Shown here: in pieces, positions 61,520 through 64,000 of the stretch
How the letters are laid out: each line of letters opens with the position of its first letter
How positions within the stretch are numbered: position 1 is the first letter of the stretch
NCBI GenBank assembly: GCA_026168455.1
Contig: CM047427.1
Coordinates: 17,745,201-17,809,200, forward strand
Length of the DNA: 64,000 nucleotides
DNA from: Theocolax elegans
Lineage: Eukaryota; Arthropoda; Insecta; Hymenoptera; Cerocephalidae
Reading direction: 5' to 3'
The notes under the pieces: generated by a model
Databases searched by the model: none
Told to the model about the DNA's origin: nothing
What the model saw: only the letters and a program-made list of their open reading frames with translations
Translations under genes and position numbers: made by a program

Positions 61520-62697
61520 TCACATAGGAAAATCGATTTCCCGTCAATGCATTAATTGCTTCAACAGCTTTAGCGAGATTCAATTTTAATTATTGAAGAA
61601 TTAATATCGTAATATATTTATATATATGTACTTATAGGATGACTTTTAAAGGCGATTGGATGTCGTATTTTGTACAACTTATCGTGATCTTGATGAAGAT
61701 GATGATGTTGATGATAATGACACTGAAATTAAGATTTAGTAACTACTGACGACAGTGCAAACCTATATGGAAATTAGTATTGTATTTATATACGGACACT
61801 ACGAACAGTCAGATGTTTCAATTCGACAAACTTTTAACTACCAAAGTAGAGGTGTAGAGGTTCAATCAACAATCACTACAGCGATCCGTATAGTTTGATG
61901 GAAATCCTACAACACTAATGCAAAGAAGCTGTTAAACGATGATTACCTCGTATCTAACATTCGACAGTGTTCAAAAGGAATCAGAGATTGACATATTCGT
62001 GTGTTATTAAAATTATACGTATCCATAATTTATATGTATTAGGAACGAACGAGACTATCCGTATTTAATCGTCGTAAACATTGTCAATCGCTGTATATTT
62101 GTGAGTGAAAATGTAATAGAGAGGAGAGATAATGAGAGGTTACGATAGCTACGATTGTGAATTACGATGATACGTGTATACGTGATTCTACGTCAAATAG
62201 TATCTATTTGGTGATTCGTGATTTTTAGTTAAGTGAGGTGAAAGAGAGAGAGAGAGATGTCTCAAGTGCACAATGATGCTTGTAAGTGTTTGTATATCTT
62301 AACGACATTCATCAGAGCAGAAGTCAAGTGCTAAATTTTAATAACATTAACAGTTATTTGATGGTTGTTAACTTGCAGCCAACAACAACAAACGTTATAT
62401 TTATATATTTTACTATTTACGTATCTAGAATATCTGCATTTCTGGTCTGATTAATCATTAATCGTGTGTAGTCCTGGTGAGAGGTGCTTGGACACAAGCA
62501 AAGGTGTGTGTGAGTGTATGTCTCACGTAGGTGAGCAATATTAACAAAATTAAAATGAACATTGTCATCAGCGGTTGACGCCGATTCGAAGCTACAAAGC
62601 AAGATGATCCCGAAGTTGCGTGTTCTCGTTTAATTGCCGTAGTGGTAATACGGCACGTCGTGTGGGTTCGTTACAACTTCCCCCATTAATAATCGTC

Positions 62698-62873
62698 TCA
62701 TCGTGGATAGATAACAGGTGTGGTGACCGGTAAGAAGCGATTGGTCAGGTTGCGGGGCGTCGCGTGAACCATTACGTTACGCACCTGGTTCACCCTGTAA
62801 GGTACGTGCCAAGCCGGCGAGTTCACGTACCCGTTCTGGTAGTTCCAGCGGTTGTAATCACCATCACCACCAC
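62698..62873 (-). CDS. Last coding exon of an unidentified gene (5' part outside the window)
   Basis: A pyrimidine-containing acceptor (ttgacag) precedes 62873. The frame is open for 57 residues to a TGA at 62700-62698. The residues begin GGDGDYNRWNYQNGYVNSPA and include WHVPYRVNQV and NVMVHATPRNL, with coding-like GC content clearly above the flanks. I do not recognise the family. The exon takes one carried base, the same phase as the first Cdep exons downstream, so it might be an alternative 3' terminal exon of that gene instead of a separate gene. No upstream exon was found between 62874 and 64000. Confidence 0.6.
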
Positions 62874-64000
62874 CTGTCAAGAAGCACTTCGTCTTTAACT
62901 GAGCTTTCCTCGACCTCTCCCCGCTCGTTCATTTGGATTAAGCCTGTTCTTTTCTTTTTCGGGTAATATATTGTGCCAAGGAATTATCAATCTTAGGACC
63001 TAACTCTTAGCTGATAAGCGCACGATTGATCGATACTCTTATTGCTTTAAGAATCAGGTCCCACAGTAGATATTCTAAAGAAAAGTGACCATTTGGTTGT
63101 GTTGTTTCATTTACCCTTAGTTGACCGAAATTCATTTTGGGACCTCGCAATTCTTTAACACCGATGAATTACAATCTTTATTCTACAAGTTACTTCAGGT
63201 CGTTGAATTTTAATTATCGTTATCGACTTTTTTATATCTAAGATAATGGTTTAAAAATGATCATATTTAATATAAAAAGTACCAAAAATTTCGTTTTGTC
63301 AAATTAAAAATATTCCTTGAATGTGAATCTTATGCATAATTTCAATCACACAACCTACGTTGCACATAATACTTTATACTATATAAACAGAAATCAAACT
63401 TGCGAGAAACTAGCATTTCATTTCCTTTCAGCCCCTATGTACCTGTCTATCAAAGCGCCAGATTTCGTTTGTACGTGTTTCTACAATGTTTGTCTGCTTC
63501 ACCCTTAAAACGCATTATCCTTGAATTGAAAACTATATCTACGTAACATTAAGAATTTATGGAAATGATGTTATTATAATGACTGAAACTGTAACAATAC
63601 ATTCTTGACATTGCATACTACAATACCCCTATTTATCAAATGAGCTGATTAATTTCACAATGAATGTGCATTCAACGAATCCCAAAAATTATAAAATAAA
63701 GATAATTTTGAGGTCCTTAATGGTCTACTAAGAGTAAAAATATTTCGAATGAATCAATTATTAATACACGAATTTTCAGAACTGTAGTTAAAAGGTGTGT
63801 AAATTTTTATAAAGTTATAATAAAAAGTACAGGTAGTCAAATAAATTTTTAAATAACTGTTATTAAAAAGTCCATGTACTTGTCGATAGCCAATGTGATA
63901 TCAAATAGGTTTACGTAAAAAAGGTACAAAATTGAATTGGTCAATTAAATTGTTAAGCAGCTTTTGGCCAGTTACATGTAAATTTTAAATGTGAAAGTTT
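62874..64000. other. Non-coding stretch, probably intron
   Basis: Lies upstream of the acceptor at 62873 on the minus strand. No exon, repeat pair or RNA fold was recognised. The plus-strand frame at 63317-63508 has no family features. Confidence 0.4.

Larger units (their letters stand above)
57423..62697. other. Intron or intergenic stretch, no further gene supported
   Basis: AT-rich, with microsatellites at 60223-60250 and 60881-60914 and a perfect hairpin at 61481-61519. The part just below 62697 is probably 3' UTR of the transcript ending there. I searched for FERM-domain exons on the minus strand and found none. Confidence 0.45.

Overview
The window looks like AT-rich nuclear DNA from an insect, most probably a hymenopteran and perhaps an ant. 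The grounds are two tandem seven-exon insect odorant receptor genes, a spliced Cdep/FARP-type RhoGEF gene, many small TIR elements and tRNA-derived SINEs, and compact GT-AG introns. The order is inferred from protein style and base composition; no alignment was possible. All protein-coding genes I can support lie on the minus strand.

Layout. 1-3.9 kb: a CpG-rich patch (420-760), an inverted repeat, and a foldback-type element split by a SINE. 3.9-10.5 kb: odorant receptor copy A, intact at 392 codons plus stop. 10.5-13.2 kb: non-coding, with degenerate tandem repeats and a complete hammerhead ribozyme fold at about 12,713-12,781. 13.2-14.1 kb: a 100-N gap and a ~60-bp minisatellite. 14.1-18.8 kb: a decayed Ty3/gypsy element with two 167-bp LTRs. 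19.2-23.2 kb: pieces of two BEL/Pao elements. 22.6-31.1 kb: a head-to-tail duplication of about 4.4 kb whose breakpoint falls in a small TIR element. 31.4-37.4 kb: odorant receptor copy B, intact, with a 686-bp near-perfect foldback in an intron. 37.4-41.9 kb: no gene seen. 41.9-46.95 kb: a five-exon gene for a 467-residue secreted Gly/Ala/Asn-rich structural protein with a clear TATA and initiator. 47-53.8 kb: no gene seen. 53.8-57.4 kb: the RhoGEF-PH-PH end of Cdep/FARP; its FERM end is not seen. 62.7 kb: the last exon of an unidentified minus-strand transcript.

The two receptors share exon lengths, phases, a 5' non-coding exon and 5' and 3' flanks, so they arose by one duplication. Nearly all their intronic mobile elements are private to one copy, so these came later. 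Parts of exon 3 and its intron border are still identical between copies, which suggests later gene conversion. The window is useful for dating insertions because several elements have matching empty sites in the sister copy.
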